Positions 1 through 10,795 are shown, counted from the first letter of the stretch. The stretch is 64,000 bases of DNA from Polytrichum commune (GCA_950295325.1 OX485809.1:4836001-4900000), one strand, 5' to 3'. A program made the numbers and translations. Notes: a model not told the origin generated them from the letters alone.

Positions 1-219
1 TGATCACTGGTCATGGGAGTTCATGGCCAAAGGTTTGGACTTTGGACTTCGCCTTTGAGGGCTTCGCCTTTGAGGACTTCACATTGTCCTTGGCCAAAGG
101 CTCCCATTCCTATACTTTATTGGCTATGTATTTTCAACCCATTTCTTTGGACTCTTAACAAAGTTTGGCCATTCAATCCCACGGCCTCTCAACTTGGACG
201 GCCATAGTGTGAAGCGGCC
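1..219. mobile_element. Partial Harbinger-like MITE, cut by the window edge
   Basis: The right end reads GTGTGAAGCGGCCCTGAG, the same terminus as the element ending near 55357 (GTGTGAAGTGGCCCTGAG). Inside are two copies of a CTTCGCCTTTGAGG motif. The left terminus would lie before base 1. The terminal GGCC..TTCACAC signature is shared with other elements of this window; assignment to PIF/Harbinger is by analogy with the TAA-flanked element at 11203-11653. Confidence 0.4.
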
Positions 220-361
220 CTGAGCAACGAGCAACAAGAAGGGGCGGTCACTCAACTTGGAAAGCTCGAATTAGCGGCACACATGGGACCGAAATATTTA
301 TTACCTGAAATAGAATGAGAGCTTGTGTTCACACCTGACTCAAAATAAACATGTGATACAA

Positions 362-592
362 CCAATGATCGGGGAGAGCCGATAATTACTTACAAATGAA
401 CCGGTTGAGTTTGAGAAATAACCGGTTGAAGCGCAAGATTGCAGGAAAATTACCGATCATTTTAGAGGAATTTATGGAATATACCCCAAATTAACAAAGG
501 AAAACCGAAGGATGTCTACATGTAACCGGTTGGACTTGCAAACACTAGGAGGATCTCAACCGATTATGTCCTAAAATCTCCCCGATCACTGG
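362..592 (-). mobile_element. hAT-like MITE, AACCGGTT family, copy A
   Basis: This is a 231-bp element with inverted termini: CCAATGATCGGGGAGA on the left and TCTCCCCGATCACTGG on the right. If the termini are taken as CA(A/G)TG, the flanks give an 8-bp near-duplication (GATACAAC / GATACAAT), the size made by hAT transposases. It has no coding capacity. The body contains three AACCGGTT palindromes. Related copies are at 7573-7800, 7890-7950, 36740-36960, 39185-39345, 40893-40968 and 52905-54316. It lies about 0.5 kb upstream of the MYB gene. Confidence 0.75.
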
Positions 593-827
593 ATACAATG
601 CTCCTTTGATGAGCTGGCCTCGAAAAGAGGGCATTGCAAGCCCCCTCTTCCTCCCCTCCTTGAGACTTGTCGGTTTAACTTAACTCACATATATTGAAAT
701 GGACACCTGGCGGTAGAACGAACCTGTGAACAACGGTAACAACGATGGATGAAGTTACACATCCTAACTGGCACGTGTTCATCCATTTTTCCCGTTGCTC
801 ATTAAACAGAACTGCTTCCTTTACTTC

Positions 828-890
828 ACGGCGAGCACGAAGCTCGCCGTAAACCCTAATTGTCAATATCGGATTGCAAACCCTAATTGG
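828..890 (+). promoter_or_regulatory. Telo-box pair and 9-bp hairpin in the MYB gene promoter
   Basis: Two AAACCCTAA telo-boxes lie at 851-859 and 878-886, about 200-240 bp before the start codon. Just upstream, ACGGCGAGC (828-836) and GCTCGCCGT (842-850) form a perfect 9-bp inverted repeat with a 5-base spacer. Telo-boxes are established elements of plant genes for translation and RNA biogenesis, which suits a snRNA-transcription factor. No clear TATA box was found, so the start of transcription is not assigned. Confidence 0.5.
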
Positions 891-1086
891 AGAGGATAAC
901 TCGGTCGATCGAGAACCAAAATGTAGTTGTTCGGTAGAGGCTCGATTAGGGAACTGGCTGGAAAATTATTTGATTGAGAAGGCGATCGAAACTTATTTGG
1001 ATCGATAGAGGTTTATTGAGGAGGTGGTTGCAATTTGAAGCTTATTTGGTTCGGTAGATCGAGTTGATAGAGGAGCTGGTGCAGGG

Positions 1087-4000
1087 ATGGCGGTGCACGG
1101 CTCCTCTCGCAGGGATGCGGAAGAGGAGATAGAGGACGGAGAAGATGATGACGATGATGATGATGAGGGGTTTGATGAGGAGTTCATGAAGCAGATGGAT
1201 GCCTTGAAACAAGCTTGCCAGATGCACGCTGAGTCTCGGCCGGGTGGAGAGGTAAGACTCAAGAGCTCAACCCTAGGAACCAAGTTTGGGAAGGAAGAGG
1301 GAGAAGAAGATGACCAAGAGGACGATGATGATGATGATGATGATGCTCTCCTACTTTCCATTGAGCGCAGGTTCTTGAGGCGAGATGTGGCTTTTCCAAA
1401 ACCCTTGGCTAGTGCTCCCGCAGGTGTGGCCAGGCATTATCCCTGCGTGGCGGACGATGTTAGGAAGGAGAAGGAGAAGCAGCCGGTGCAGAGAGGAGGT
1501 TCTGCAAACCATGGGATCCATGTTGCCTCTGCTGTGCAGGGAGATGCATCTTCTGACGATGATGAGGACCTGTTGCGGTCGATCAGACAAAGTTGCGGGG
1601 CTTTGGACCTCATCAAGGCATGTAAAAATGCGAAAACTGTTACGCCGGATGCTCGAAGGGAGGTGGAAACCGTGCCGGATGATGTGGATGTGGAATACCC
1701 TGATGCATGTGGAATTGAGGAGGCGGAGGAGGAACCGAGGCTTGTGAAATCGGACGATAGAATTGAGCTGCAGGGTTTTCTTCCTTCGCAGCATGTCGGT
1801 GATGATTATGACAATTGGGATGGAGCTTCTGGTGAGCCAGTGGTTGAGGTCCCCGAGAATGTGCTGGCAGTTACGGATGCATTGAGAAAAAACAGGCTGT
1901 GTCAGCAAACCCTAAGGGATGTGTTGCGGCAAGTGGAGATCAAGTTGCAAGAAAATAAGGACATGCAGAGACGCGTGAACTCGTTGATTGAATTCCAGAA
2001 GGCGTGCAAGCGAAAGTTCAGTGGGTTCACAGAGGTGGCCAATCCATCCGTGGAGCTTATTGCAACGAAAACATCGCGGGCAAAGAAGACCGGGGAGTTC
2101 AAGGTGAAAGGTCCTCCGCACAATGTAGATGTTGAAATTTTTAGAAAATTGCAGTGCCAACTTCCCACAGAGTTCAATGTGAGGAAGTGGACGAAGAAGG
2201 AGATTGATTCTTTGGGGAAAGGTGTGCGGCAACAGCTCCAACAGATTTGGCTGCGGGTGGTTATGGAGGGTTGGGCTTCCGACAACGAGGAGCGAGATTT
2301 CAATGAGCAATTGCGACATATTGGAGAGGAAGAAGAGGAATTGAAGAAAGGACTCCCTTTTGTTGACTGGAAAGAGGTAGCACGCATCTATGTGAGCGGT
2401 CGGACGCCCTCGGATTGCAAATTGCAATGGGAGAACAATGAGAATCCGTCTGCAAATTTTGGAATTTGGACCAAAGCAGAGGACAAGAAGCTACTAGCTA
2501 TTGCTCAGGTCCATGACATGGCAGATTGGGCAGCGATTGCTGAGGAGTTGGGCACACGTCGAACCCCAGCACAGTGTGTCATACGCTTTCAACGCAGCCT
2601 AAATGCAACAATTGTTCGCAGTGCTTGGACTCCTGAAGAGGATGAGCAGCTGCAGGCAGCAGTAGAGAAATTTGGAGAGAAGGATTGGCAATCAGTGGCT
2701 GCCTGCATGGAAGGCCGTTTGGGTTCACAGTGTATGGCTAGGTGGACCAAGGTGCTACACCCTGACCGCCATCGGCGAGGGAGATGGCAAAAAGAAGAAG
2801 ATACACGTTTGAAGTGGGCTGTCTCAGTCTATGGACCTAAGGGCTGGAAAAACATTGCCACACATGTACCAGGCCGGTCTGATGTTCAATGCCGGGAGCG
2901 GTGGTGCAATGTACTGGATCCCTCGGTGAACATAGACGATTGGACTCCAGAGGAAGATGCAAAATTAGAAGACCTTGTAGTCAAGTATGGGCGCCATCGG
3001 TGGGCAGCTGTGGCAGCGGAGCTGGGTCGCACTGACAATCAGTGCTTCCGACATTGGAAATTGTTGCATCCAAAGCACAGAATGTCTTTCAAGAAAGATA
3101 TGGCTATTCGTCGGGCTGCTTTTGCATCAAACTTTGTTGGTCGGGAAAAGGAGCGACCTGACCTTGGACTCCAGGATTTCCTACCCCCTGAACTGGGGGA
3201 GAAATGCATCACAGAGAAGCCCTCGAAGCAGCCCTTGATGTGTGGATCTATTAAGAAGTCTAGGCTACGCGTGACTGCCCCAAGTAAAGCACGTTCTGCC
3301 AAGCGTAAGAGGAATGCACCTAGGAATGAGATGCCCAACGGCCAAGATAGGGAGGAAGATGATTCAGACACCGTTTCGGACATTGATTCAGACATTGGCA
3401 GAGAGTCTAACGTTCTTGAAAGCCCACATAGATGTCAAGTTCCGACACAGGTTGCGAGAGCTGGCAAGAAACGAAAGGCAGCCCAGCATGACTTGGTTCT
3501 CTATAACAAAGAAGGAGAGGAGGTAGAGAGGGCTGAAGCACCTGTAGCACAGATACCTATGAAACAGAAGTCGAAGTCTGCATCAGCTGCAAAGAGACAG
3601 AAGATAAATCCCCCAGTTGGTGAGATTCTTAGGACTGAGGGGGCTCAAGCAGCTGTTGCACTTAAGCCCACAAAACAGAAGGCGAAATTGGTGGCGTCTG
3701 GAAATAGACGTAGGAAAGACCCATCAGTCTCTGAGATTCATAGGCTTGAGGAGATACATGGGGCTGAAGCTGCTGCTGCTGCACCTGTGCGCAAAAATTT
3801 GAAGACCAAATTTACCCCTGTTGCAAAGAGACGTCAGGAAGTTCTTCCTATATCTGATAATCAAAGGGTAGAAGAGACAGATGGGGCTCAAGCACCTCTT
3901 TTGCCGGAGCTCACATCACAGAAGACAAGATCTGTCCCTGCTTCAAAGAGACGAAGGAAGAAAACTTCATTATCTGACAATCAGAGGGTGGAGGAGGTAG

Positions 4001-4776
4001 AGGGGGCTGAAGCACTTGTTGCACGTGAGCTAACCGTACGGGAAAAATTGAACACATCAAATGCAAATAGAAAAAGGAAAAATCCATTTTCTGACATTCA
4101 GATGGTGGAGGAGGTCGTAGAGGGGGCTGAAGTGCCTGCCTTACAGAAGACCAAATCCATGCCCGTTTACAAGAGGAGGAAAAATCCTCCTGTTTCTAAC
4201 ATTCTTAGGATTGAAGAGGTACAGGGAGCAGAGGCACTTGTGCAAAGATCTGAACCTGCATGTGTTGAGAGGCAGAGAGAAGACCCTCCAGTTTCTGACA
4301 TACAGAGGACGGATGAGATAGAGGGGGCTGTAGACCCTGTTCTGCTCGAGCCCTCATTGCCTAATTCTGGATCAGTGCCCGTTGCACAGGGACATGGGGA
4401 AAATGCTCCACTGTCAGACATTCTTAGAGCAGAGGATAGGGTTCCGGATAATGGTGGATACTCAAGCATTCCAAATAGCCAGCAGGAACTCAAAGTGTAT
4501 AAACGGCGGGAAAAGAAGATTGAGATGGCTCAAGCCTTTGATCTTGTTTCGGCATTAATTGAGCCATTGCAAGACGAGCAGGGATACAGGGTTGATGTGG
4601 CTCATCCTGTTTCGACATTAATTGAGCCTTTGCAAGACGAGCAGGGAGACAGGGTTGATGGGGCTGATCCTCCTACAAGCTTCGACATTATTACTATGGT
4701 AGTGCCCAAGCCGGTGTTGCGGAGACACAGGAAGAAGCTTCAGCTTCCCGATTTTGTATACGACAGAGGAGATTGA
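1087..4776 (+). CDS. SNAPC4: SNAPc subunit 4-like MYB protein (MYB4R1 type), single exon, 1229 aa
   Basis: The protein probably binds the proximal sequence element of snRNA promoters as the DNA-binding subunit of the snRNA-activating complex, in the nucleus. The region around residues 365-455 (a WTKKE motif, then DWKEVARIYVSGRTPSDCKLQW) resembles the half repeat Rh of human SNAPC4. Four MYB repeats follow: Ra from about 459 (GIWTKAED), Rb from 513 (AWTPEEDEQL), Rc from 565 (RGRWQKEED) and Rd from 617 (DDWTPEED), ending at HWKLLHP near 661. This 4.5-repeat layout is diagnostic of the family. The N-terminus holds two acidic runs encoded by GAT triplets. The tail, about 805-1120, is a basic/acidic tandem repeat, followed by a 21-residue duplication. 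The first ATG of the frame is used; it follows an AGGG context. No intron is needed. The symbol names the family; plant databases would call it MYB4R1. Confidence 0.9.
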   Translation: MAVHGSSRRDAEEEIEDGEDDDDDDDEGFDEEFMKQMDALKQACQMHAESRPGGEVRLKSSTLGTKFGKEEGEEDDQEDDDDDDDDALLLSIERRFLRRDVAFPKPLASAPAGVARHYPCVADDVRKEKEKQPVQRGGSANHGIHVASAVQGDASSDDDEDLLRSIRQSCGALDLIKACKNAKTVTPDARREVETVPDDVDVEYPDACGIEEAEEEPRLVKSDDRIELQGFLPSQHVGDDYDNWDGASGEPVVEVPENVLAVTDALRKNRLCQQTLRDVLRQVEIKLQENKDMQRRVNSLIEFQKACKRKFSGFTEVANPSVELIATKTSRAKKTGEFKVKGPPHNVDVEIFRKLQCQLPTEFNVRKWTKKEIDSLGKGVRQQLQQIWLRVVMEGWASDNEERDFNEQLRHIGEEEEELKKGLPFVDWKEVARIYVSGRTPSDCKLQWENNENPSANFGIWTKAEDKKLLAIAQVHDMADWAAIAEELGTRRTPAQCVIRFQRSLNATIVRSAWTPEEDEQLQAAVEKFGEKDWQSVAACMEGRLGSQCMARWTKVLHPDRHRRGRWQKEEDTRLKWAVSVYGPKGWKNIATHVPGRSDVQCRERWCNVLDPSVNIDDWTPEEDAKLEDLVVKYGRHRWAAVAAELGRTDNQCFRHWKLLHPKHRMSFKKDMAIRRAAFASNFVGREKERPDLGLQDFLPPELGEKCITEKPSKQPLMCGSIKKSRLRVTAPSKARSAKRKRNAPRNEMPNGQDREEDDSDTVSDIDSDIGRESNVLESPHRCQVPTQVARAGKKRKAAQHDLVLYNKEGEEVERAEAPVAQIPMKQKSKSASAAKRQKINPPVGEILRTEGAQAAVALKPTKQKAKLVASGNRRRKDPSVSEIHRLEEIHGAEAAAAAPVRKNLKTKFTPVAKRRQEVLPISDNQRVEETDGAQAPLLPELTSQKTRSVPASKRRRKKTSLSDNQRVEEVEGAEALVARELTVREKLNTSNANRKRKNPFSDIQMVEEVVEGAEVPALQKTKSMPVYKRRKNPPVSNILRIEEVQGAEALVQRSEPACVERQREDPPVSDIQRTDEIEGAVDPVLLEPSLPNSGSVPVAQGHGENAPLSDILRAEDRVPDNGGYSSIPNSQQELKVYKRREKKIEMAQAFDLVSALIEPLQDEQGYRVDVAHPVSTLIEPLQDEQGDRVDGADPPTSFDIITMVVPKPVLRRHRKKLQLPDFVYDRGD
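3500..4450 (+). repeat. In-frame tandem repeats of about 35-40 codons in the MYB gene tail
   Basis: About eight degenerate units, each 100-122 bp, carry the pattern KRR(R/K)..P.SDIQR(V)EE(V)EGAEA. Anchors start near 3622, 3733, 3854, 3976, 4094, 4198, 4300 and 4418. Each unit joins a basic patch (KRRRK) to an acidic SDNQRVEE-like patch. A separate 63-bp perfect-frame duplication (SALIEPLQDEQG and STLIEPLQDEQG) starts at 4546 and 4609. Confidence 0.85.
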
Positions 4777-6996
4777 GGTCACGTGTGCTTTACGTGCAAA
4801 GAAGCAGAGCCAAGTTTAACTTTGGATGGACTTGATCTATTGTATTGAAAGTATATTTTGCAGTAGACATTATCCTCCTCCATATGAACATGGTTATGTT
4901 AGCATATTTTTGAATCTGGAGGATATTTGATGTAGACAGAGGAGAGTTGTCCTACTACGTTGTACCTGACCACCTCATTCTCAAACATTTGAGTAATTTC
5001 ATCAAGAAGGGGAATATGGTATGTCATTAATTCAGACCACCTCTACTATCCATTCTTTGATGTCTGACATTTCATGCTCTGGAGGCCAAGCGTTCCATAT
5101 CCTTTACCTCTTAGGGTCAAGTCACATGGACCTATTCCACCCAATCTTTTTCAAAAAAGAAAGGGTACCTGCCCCATTGATGGGACAGTCGCATGGACCC
5201 ATGTGGGTCCTATTCAATGGTATGTCATTTAATTCCAGACCACTGTGGGGCACTATTCAAGAGTTCTCCCTCTTCTTTTAGTAAGTTTCATCTGGACTCA
5301 CTATTGGAATGTATCTTCTTCAGGAGCAAGCTTATATGAACTGATGCCGGACCCTTGCAAGTTGGTACTGAATGAGGGTATGATAACTTCCCATTGTGTC
5401 AAGAAGCTCAAATCATGAGTATTGGACAACTTATGGCTGACATGACAGAGTACGTAGTCTGTGTTACAATTACATTCCTAAACTTCTTGCAATGTTTTTG
5501 CTCCTTGGTCAATGGCACCTACCAGGAAGGAAACTGTATGATGTTAGTACTGTATGTGCAGCAATGTTCTTTGGGTTCAGTGGTTTCTCCGTTCACTCTG
5601 ATTCAATGGGTTTGTCTCTGCATTTACATATTACACATCGGGGGAGATTGTATTTCTCAGTCCACATCTAATGATTCTCTGAGTGTATTAGGCATTTCCC
5701 TTGAGAGGAAGATTGAGTCAGCTTAAATTGTAAACTTGTACATAGAGAAAAAGTATTCGATATTGATTGCTTGCCTTGCTGAGCACTCATTTTTAGTAAT
5801 GTGCAATTGTGGACAGCTGTAACATGTTGGAGGGACCTTTTCAACAGATGTGGAGGACATCCAAGCAGAAAACATTAGCCCGCGGTTACAGCTTCTATTA
5901 TATTCAGCTTGTCCAAACTAGCCTGGGCGATGCAAAGCATTACGTGAAGTATATTATTCACCTCTGTTTCACGTGGCCCAGAAGTTTATGTTGAGTTGCA
6001 ACAATTTAAATGGAGAATGGGGAAGTTTATGTATAGTAAGGATGCAAAAAATTTAAGCATTCCAAAATTAAGTTTTTTGGGAATTGATGATGCCTGATTT
6101 ATTGATGCAGTATTCAGATTTTTCATCATCTCAGTCAACCTAAGCCTTTGAAAATAGATGCAGGTATGGGCTTAGGAAATTTGGCTGGTTTATGTGTTTG
6201 CGCAAGAGATTTGTGTGTGATTGCCAAAGTGTGCTGGCCCATCAATCACCTAGCCCAGTATGTCTTCAGTCTGTTGATTTTCAGTTGTGGGTAAGCCCTT
6301 CAAAGAAAGGTATTGGAGGGCTTCACACAGTGAGCAGCTGCATTGGGGCTGTATCTTGTAGGCTCAACTTCAAACCTTCTGTATAGGTTAGGTTGACCAA
6401 TTGTAAAAATTCACAACTACTGTAGTTTTGATTGTGCACATGATATTGAATTGGTAAGAACTGTAGTATGTTGACAATTTTAGCAATGATACCTTCCATT
6501 ATATCTTTCAGCTTGGCCTGAGCACAGGTGTAATGTGATTGGATGGTACGTGGGCAAATCATAGTAGGTACAACCTCCGCATATGAATTACAAATTGGCA
6601 AGATTTGTAGGCTAAATGTTTAGTTGGCTTTACTGAGTTTGCAGTGTGGTCCTGTCAATGGCACCTCACACTAATCTTTCAGCTTCAAAACAGTGATCAC
6701 ATAAGGTGCAAGGAATAGGCTAGTGCAAGTCAGTTATGTGTCATTAAGTTTTGGAATGAAAAATCCACACACAAGGCTAAAGGCCTCTCCCCACCAGACA
6801 GTACCCTAAGAGTGAGTGTATTAGAAAAAAGTCTTAAACCACTTGCCAATGTTAACTTTTCACATGGCAAGCTTGAACATGGGAGGTGCATGCTATTTTC
6901 TGGTACTTAACTCTCTGCTCACACATGTGTATTGTTTTAGCTAATACAAAGACACCTGCTAAAATACTCTGCAAAAGAATGTAACGCCTTCCCACC
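4777..6996. other. Intergenic region downstream of the MYB gene
   Basis: No coding region is supported. The first few hundred bases presumably hold the 3' UTR, but no clear AATAAA signal was found. A 24-bp direct repeat (GGTATGTCATT.AATTC.AGACCAC) occurs at 5017 and 5219 and brackets about 180 bp. Confidence 0.5.
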
Positions 6997-7572
6997 TCAT
7001 TTTAGCAAATACATGTAGTGCCGTGTGAACTTTGCCTCCTCCTCAAGCTTGCAGTTTGGCAGGAGAGAGGTCTCAGAGCCCAGAGTTCCAAGTCCACGAA
7101 GTTTTTCGCCACGATGAAGCCTGCACGTCAAGCTTCTCCTCAGACACTTCATTTCAATAATCACTTCACTCAGAGTCTTCATTTCTACCAGACAGCCAGA
7201 CTTTTGGGATTGAATCAGTTGAATTGCTAGCATCTCAAACCCCGCAATAGATTCTGCACGCTCCCACTGGCACATTCGGATACCATCCCCTCATAGTGAA
7301 GATTTTCACTAGTCTGCATCGAACCTGTTGAAGGTTTGAATCAACTCCCAGATTCTGCTAGACTATGCATGTTACAGATCCGGAACACTCAAGACTCGTA
7401 CAAAGATTACCCGCTCTGAATATTGAAGTCGCTGCCCTTTCAACTAGTAGTCTGCCTTGCATCAAGTCAGTAAACTTCCCGAACTCAAATTTCTGTAGTC
7501 TGCCGAAAATTCGCTATGAATGTCAAGTGTTTTGCGAGCATCTCATCCACCTGAGACTCTGCACACACCAAC
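6997..7572. other. Unassigned stretch with a weak 92-codon minus-strand ORF
   Basis: The sequence is a little richer in GC than its surroundings. A minus-strand ORF (6997-7275) and a shorter plus-strand ORF overlap each other. Neither shows a recognisable domain, so I do not call a gene here. Confidence 0.3.
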
Positions 7573-7800
7573 CAGTGTCCAGGCAGATTTTTGAGCATAA
7601 TCGGTCGACATCCTAGTGTTTTCAAGACCAACCGGTTACATGTTGGCATCTTTCAGTGTTTCTTCATTAGATTGAGGAATGTTCTGTAACCCACTCTAAA
7701 TGGGGATTGGCAATTTTCCTTGAGGTTTGAATCTGAACTGGCTATTTCTCAAACTCCACCAGTTCATGTGTAACTAGCGGTCAGTTCTCTCCATTCATTG
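7573..7800 (+). mobile_element. hAT-like MITE, AACCGGTT family, copy B
   Basis: The left end CAGTGTCCAGGCAGAT and right end CTCTCCATTCATTG match the family termini. The body repeats the family order: ATAATCGGTCGACATCCTAGTG, then CCAACCGGTTACATGTTG, then CTATTTCTCAAACTCCACC. The flanks (ACACCAAC / TTCTTAGC) show no target duplication, so the copy is old or its ends are rearranged. Confidence 0.65.
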
Positions 7801-7889
7801 TTCTTAGCCGGGCGGCATGTCCACATCTCTTCTTTCTTACATGGCATTGCCACACAACTTGAGTGCAAGCTCAAGCTTGCAAGTTTGGT

Positions 7890-7950
7890 GCATTGTCCGG
7901 GGAGATTTTTGAGCATTTTTCTCAAACTCCACCAATTCATCTGTAACTAG
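7890..7950 (+). mobile_element. hAT-like MITE remnant with internal deletion (copy G)
   Basis: The terminus GCATTGTCCGGGGAGATT joins directly to the distal family motif TCTCAAACTCCACCAATT, so about 150 bp of the element body is missing. Confidence 0.5.
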
Positions 7951-8035
7951 TAGGTGTATTGTTGTAGCTAATACGTCGTTAGCTAATGGCCAACCTTAGG
8001 TAATAGTGGATGTTTGGCAACAATGGGTCAATAGG

Positions 8036-8500
8036 ACTGGACGGATTTTGGAGTATCTGAGGGGCTGATTGCACCGGCCAGTTTTGACACCATCCGTTGC
8101 CATCTCCGGCTGTAATAGTGTGAAAAGTGGTGGGCCAACATCTTTTTCTCAACATAGTCCCCATCCATTTCACAGCTGGAACTGAATGAAGTTTTTTCGT
8201 GTGATCGGGGCCCGAGGGGTTGATCACACTAGCCACTTATGACACCATCCGTTGACATTTCCAGGTGTAATAGTGTGAAAAGTGGTGGGTCACCATCTCT
8301 TTCTCAACATAATCCCCACCAATTGCACGGTTTGAACCGGACGGAGAATTTGATGTGATCAAAGCCCAAGGAGTTGATCACATTGGCCAATTTTGACACC
8401 ATCAGTCGGCATCTCCGGTTGTTATAGTATGAAAAATAATGGGCTAGCATCTACGGTTTCTAAGTTGAAGAAAGTGTGTGGCCCAACAATTTCACAGCTG
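8036..8500. repeat. Tandem repeat, period about 155 bp, three units
   Basis: Unit anchors start at 8061 (GGGGCTGATTGCACCGGCC), 8216 (GGGGTTGATCACACTAGCC) and 8370 (GGAGTTGATCACATTGGCC), giving periods of 155 and 154. Each unit then reads TTTTGACACCATC, a TAATAGTGTGAAAA(G)TGG core and a CTCAACATA box. An AT-rich simple stretch follows to about 8558. Confidence 0.85.
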
Positions 8501-8559
8501 GGAAAAAAATTAAAATTAAAATTAAAACTAAAACTAAAAAATATATATATATAATAAAT

Positions 8560-9954
8560 GATGTGATTAGGGCATGGGCTTCTTAATAAACAACCATTAC
8601 TTTCTCTTTGATACCAAGCTCAACAATTATGGGGTTTTTTTTTTGGCCTAATTTTAAGAGCTCCAGGTCATGGGCCACGTAACCTCGGGATACTGTCACT
8701 GTAATATCAGGTGGGTAGAGGCTATAAGAACATGTGAGTAATGAATTCTAGATGCAAGGGGAGTGACCAAGAATTTGGGAAATTTGAATGGTCTTGTCAA
8801 AAAATTCAACTCTCAAGGCTCTAGTGTCCGAATTTGTGGAGATTAGAGGTGAACTTGTTGAAGCTTTGGGATTTTGAATAAGTGCCAAATTGGATAGTGG
8901 GAATATCTTTGAATATGCGTAGCACCGTGAACAACAATCATTTGTGGCACTTTGCATTGACGTAATTTGAAGGCCGCAACAAGTTTATTATTTGGCATGT
9001 AGGTTTAGTGAAGGACATAAACACGTGCATACAATGAAAAGGAGAATATTTGTAACAAAAATTCGAAGCTTGGAGAACAATTTTAAACATGATTTTCATG
9101 TCTGATGATTGATGGACACTGATTATGTTCATTGAAATAGATACAGACAATGACCTACAAGATTGAGACATGAAGGTATGATGTTGAACAATTTTAGCAT
9201 CTCGTGTTGAAACTCGTGCTATTTGTTTTCCTTTAAGGTGTTAAAGAGAAGCCCATATGATGATTAATTTGACACCCCGATATTGACATTGTCAACTTAG
9301 GATTCATGACACTTATGTTAGAGGGTCCAACCACTTAACTACCCCAATTGGTTTGTGGTTGGCTCATCTCAAGCAACTTATAAACACTTCTCAAGGTCTC
9401 TAAATCTACTTATGGTTAGTTTAGCTAAAGGGAAAGGAAATATTTCTTGGTTGTAAGAGGTTCCCAATATTTTCAATTCAACTTAAGTGGATGCCATGAA
9501 TCATTAGCCAAAGCCAACTTACACATACGGTATTAGAAATAAATAGACATAAACACCTGCTAAGCACCAACTCTACAAGGAAGCAATCATAAATGTAGTC
9601 TCATTACTCACATGCTATTGCGACCTCATTTCATTGACATCAAGGGCATGAACTTATCTTTAAGAATGGTTTTTATTTTATTATTCTTTTTTTTGGGCGG
9701 GGGGGTACCAACAATGCCTTATTACAACCGACATGCAATGTCCCTTCAATAATCCTTACCCATGACTGCATGACCATGGGAAGTGTGGATTTGGCTTCAT
9801 GCCTACTTGTTAAGGTCTCATCACTATAGTATGTGTTGTGTAGTCCTAATTACAAGCCTCACCGTATAGGTGCTCCTTCAAATAGAGGTGTCATTTAAGA
9901 ATTGTGACCACATAAGGCCACATGTCTCATCCATGTGTGTGTTAACCCGAGTGA
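8560..9954. other. AT-rich intergenic DNA, nothing assigned
   Basis: Only short ORFs without recognisable motifs are present. Confidence 0.4.
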
Positions 9955-10235
9955 AGTCATCCTCATAAACAAATGTGCCAAACACACATGCTCCAAAGAT
10001 TACTTTTGATTGGAATGCATCACCACAAAACATGGTAAGCTTATGAGAATGCGTTCCCCAATGGTTGCCACTAGAAGCCTAAAAAATTATTGTTGAATCC
10101 CCTAGGCATACATCTTTGCAATTGTTATGCTATTTTCCATTCTCCATTGCTTGTTGGGGTGTTGCACCATCGCTAGGGTTTCATTAGAGCCAAGTTTGCT
10201 TTGCATGAAAGGGATTGATCGATATTTGCGGCAAC
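9955..10235 (+). pseudogene. Decayed copy of the MDH promoter and 5' leader
   Basis: This stretch aligns in the same orientation with 11660-11945. Shared blocks are ACAAATGTGCCAAA, ACACATGCTC, TTGATTGGA.TGCATCACC, GTTCCC, GCTAGGGTTTCAT and GATTGATCGATATTTG. At the place of the MDH start codon it reads ATTTGCGGCAACTC where the gene has ATTTGTAATGGCAGCTC, so the ATG is lost. No MDH codons beyond the first few are seen. It is a relic of a partial tandem duplication, later separated from the gene by transposons. Confidence 0.7.
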
Positions 10236-10429
10236 TCAAACATGTGCTCGCCACAAATGCTTTGACATTCATGTCCTTAAGAGACCAATTATCATATTAA
10301 GTATGTGCATATAATTCCTATCCCCTAGCAAGACCCATGACCCAAAAAAAAATGTGCAACAAATAAAATATGGCACCCTATATTAGGTAGATAACCTTTA
10401 TTCAGTTACTTCTCTTAATCAAACACCTA

Positions 10430-10795
10430 TATATTTGAGTACTATGTGGTTTGGTGTGGATCTCATAACGGATACCAATATGTGTTTAGAAGAGATTGGA
10501 CTAAATGCTAAAAAAATATGATAATTAATATAGGTTCAATAGTCAACATGATTGTGGGGACCTATATGACCTTCAAGGGGCATGGAAATATTTACTTTGA
10601 CAATGAATAAGATATTCACATGAGCTATGGAAATAATGAGGAAAGTGGCTACGACCTCATTTTGGAGTTGCTAACAGTCTTGTATGAATTACGTGGTTTC
10701 ATATCTTAGGAGAAAGTGGGCTAGTTGGAAGGGGTAATCATTTAAGACTTAAGTACCTTATAGCCTTAAGTGTAGAAATGTGTGTCAACACAAGT
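10430..10795 (+). repeat. Dispersed degenerate repeat (ATATTTGAGT.GTGTGG family)
   Basis: It shares its first part with 20385-20720, 22040-22370, 40180-40520, 54540-54848 and the minus-strand copy 41800-42475. The distal part (AATAAGATATTCACATGAGC, then GAGGAAAGTGGCTAC) is shared with 54660-54780 and 48660-48720. No coding capacity or clear termini were found, so the type of element is not known. Confidence 0.6.

Noticed and set aside
993-1361. Ser-rich minus-strand ORF
   Set aside because: Shadow of the GAT-rich acidic region of the MYB gene.
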